Source: Spirochaetales bacterium
GTDB lineage: Bacteria > Spirochaetota > Spirochaetia > Sphaerochaetales > Sphaerochaetaceae
DNA: 17,116 nucleotides
Assembly: GCA_022784805.1 (NCBI GenBank)
Contig: JALFYG010000146.1
Coordinates: 1-17,116 of the forward strand
Direction: 5' to 3'
A program made the translations under genes and the position numbers. Numbering within the stretch: position 1 is the first letter of the stretch; every line of letters starts with the position of its first letter. The notes below the pieces were generated by a model. It was not told where the DNA came from. It made no database searches and saw nothing but the letters and a program-made list of their open reading frames with translations. Positions 15,743 through 17,116 of the stretch are shown here, piece by piece.

Positions 15743-17116
15743 GTGAAAAAGAGACTGTTGACTTTGATATTGGTTTTTATCTGTCCTATTCTGCTATTTG
15801 CTAACTATCAGAAGTATTATGAAATCTTTTCTTCGGAGTGGCGTCTTGTTTCATGGTTGACAAAATATGCAGGCGTCACTGGCCCGTCGTCCAATGGTCC
15901 CGTTACTGGCTATCAACTAAAAGACGCAATTGACAGGGCGGAAAAGAAGCTTGGAAAGGATAATGAATACATAATAGAAGCAAGAGAGGCTCTTGCCGGC
16001 CCGGAGCCGGTCATTGGAGAAAGAGACAGTGGCTATGGCTTTTTCCGTGTCGCTGTTACTCCTGAAGTCTATTTACAGACTAACGGCATTGAACCTGGTA
16101 CATTTGATGGTGGAAACACTATTTATGACAGTGATTGGTTTATCGGGAACAGCCAAGATAGGTCTCCTATATTTGATATAGGAACAGAGTTCGGTGTCAA
16201 AGATATTGCTTACGCTACTTTTGATTACAACTACACTCGCTCCTATTATATTCCTGGCATTTGGGGAAATAATTTCTCCCATAATATTTCCTTGAACCAT
16301 ACAGAAAACTACCCGTATAGAGCTGGAATAAGCGTTGGAAACGAGAACCTGAGCTTTATCGCTGCCAAGGCAGGAGTAAGTATGGGAGAGGGTTATACAG
16401 GAAACACCGCCATTGGTGATAACTTCGATTATCAGGAGTTTATCAAGGCAGGGTTCTTCTCTCCTAATATCGGATTATTCTTGAATATTACGAACTTCGA
16501 TTCATCCCATGACAGCAGTATTCAGAATCCCTATGAGTTTTCTTATCCTACATTCTCAGAATATCTTCAGCTAAGGCACTCCATGACTGTTGATTTCAAT
16601 ATCTTTGACAGGGGACTCTTTACTTTCTCTCTTATTAACCTCTTGGACACTACATCTTCTTTTGATTTGAGAATGATCAACCCTTTATATGTCCTACATA
16701 ACATGTTCAACTATAAAGAGAGAACCATATTTGAATCCAATAATATGCTTTATTTCTCTTTCTCGATTCCTATCGTTCCGAAAGTTGCAGCTCATGTCCA
16801 ATGTACTATTGATCAAAGCCAAAGTCCGATGGAAATGGATGGTGTTACAGGGTATATAGATCCTAATGCCTTCTCTCTACTCTTTAATCTCTCATATTCT
16901 GATGTGGCAAAGAAGGGAAGATATGAAGTTTTTGGAGAAGTTGTATATAACAGCCCATGTATGTATCTGAACCAGAAGTATTTTGGTGAAGACGGCAGAA
17001 TCACAGCTGAGATTCCAGCATCCTCTCCAGTCTATGAATGGTCACAAGACTATCTAGTGGGTTATATGAACCAGAATGAGAACAATGGGAACGCAGGCTG
17101 GTCCGGATACTATTAT
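15743..17116 (+). CDS. Divergent Wzi-like outer-membrane barrel, 3'-truncated by the window edge
   Basis: An uninterrupted frame of 458 codons from GTG at 15743 to the right edge. The product starts MKKRLLTLILVFICPILLFA, a signal peptide with cleavage after LLFA; its one Cys does not fit a lipobox. A helical region with DAIDRAEKKLGKDNEYIIEAREAL (split at about residues 62-85) precedes an aromatic, Asn-rich beta-barrel. The hallmark MINPLYVLHNMFNYKE around N313-P314 matches the LNPLCIYMFAQN element of the Wzi-type protein at 12218, and the spacing to a preceding GEGYTGN segment (216-221) is close to that between WGPG and LNP in that protein. The WGPG motif itself is absent. It is likely a second, divergent Wzi-family barrel in the same operon; the C-terminus is outside the window. 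An unrelated barrel family is the main alternative. Confidence 0.8.
   Translation, partial: MKKRLLTLILVFICPILLFANYQKYYEIFSSEWRLVSWLTKYAGVTGPSSNGPVTGYQLKDAIDRAEKKLGKDNEYIIEAREALAGPEPVIGERDSGYGFFRVAVTPEVYLQTNGIEPGTFDGGNTIYDSDWFIGNSQDRSPIFDIGTEFGVKDIAYATFDYNYTRSYYIPGIWGNNFSHNISLNHTENYPYRAGISVGNENLSFIAAKAGVSMGEGYTGNTAIGDNFDYQEFIKAGFFSPNIGLFLNITNFDSSHDSSIQNPYEFSYPTFSEYLQLRHSMTVDFNIFDRGLFTFSLINLLDTTSSFDLRMINPLYVLHNMFNYKERTIFESNNMLYFSFSIPIVPKVAAHVQCTIDQSQSPMEMDGVTGYIDPNAFSLLFNLSYSDVAKKGRYEVFGEVVYNSPCMYLNQKYFGEDGRITAEIPASSPVYEWSQDYLVGYMNQNENNGNAGWSGYYY

Overview
The window reads as one continuous surface-polysaccharide locus from a low-to-mid GC, diderm (two-membrane) bacterium. Several encoded proteins have a signal peptide followed by an aromatic-rich beta-barrel sequence, so an outer membrane is present. 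The gene style fits a spirochaete of the Treponema/Sphaerochaeta kind: AGA-rich arginine codons, Wzi-type barrels, a LicC-like/aminotransferase fusion, and small paired exported proteins. That assignment is an impression from protein style, not a database result. Both window edges cut through genes.

Region 1 (1-2614) is metabolic. It holds the C-terminal part of a fused nucleotidyltransferase/PLP enzyme, followed by an aspartate kinase. The PLP domain has CobD/HisC-type motifs, and together the pair could supply a nucleotide-activated amino-alcohol or similar group for decorating a glycan (inference). Region 2 (2668-7885) is the glycan assembly set: GT4, GT2, a sulfotransferase-like protein and a second GT4, all on the + strand, then one GT2 on the - strand that meets the preceding gene tail to tail. 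Region 3 (8006-10336) starts from a 120-bp divergent intergenic stretch. It holds a Wzy/O-antigen-ligase-like membrane protein and a PglC/WbaP-type phosphoglycosyl transferase that would load the first sugar phosphate on the undecaprenyl carrier.

Region 4 (10361-17116) is a tightly packed run of exported proteins: a small Omp85-like barrel with about one POTRA domain, a Wzi-type barrel, two tandem paralogous secreted proteins of unknown function, and a second, more divergent Wzi-like barrel that begins with GTG and runs off the right edge.

Taken together, the cluster could initiate, extend, polymerise and sulfate a polysaccharide, then handle it at the outer membrane. No Wzx flippase, ABC exporter, Wza or Wzc is visible here. 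The least described part is the outer-membrane block: one-POTRA Omp85, two Wzi-type barrels and the paired unknown secreted proteins. All intergenic gaps are short except 7886-8005. No RNA gene, CRISPR array, insertion sequence, tandem repeat or convincing rho-independent terminator was seen.
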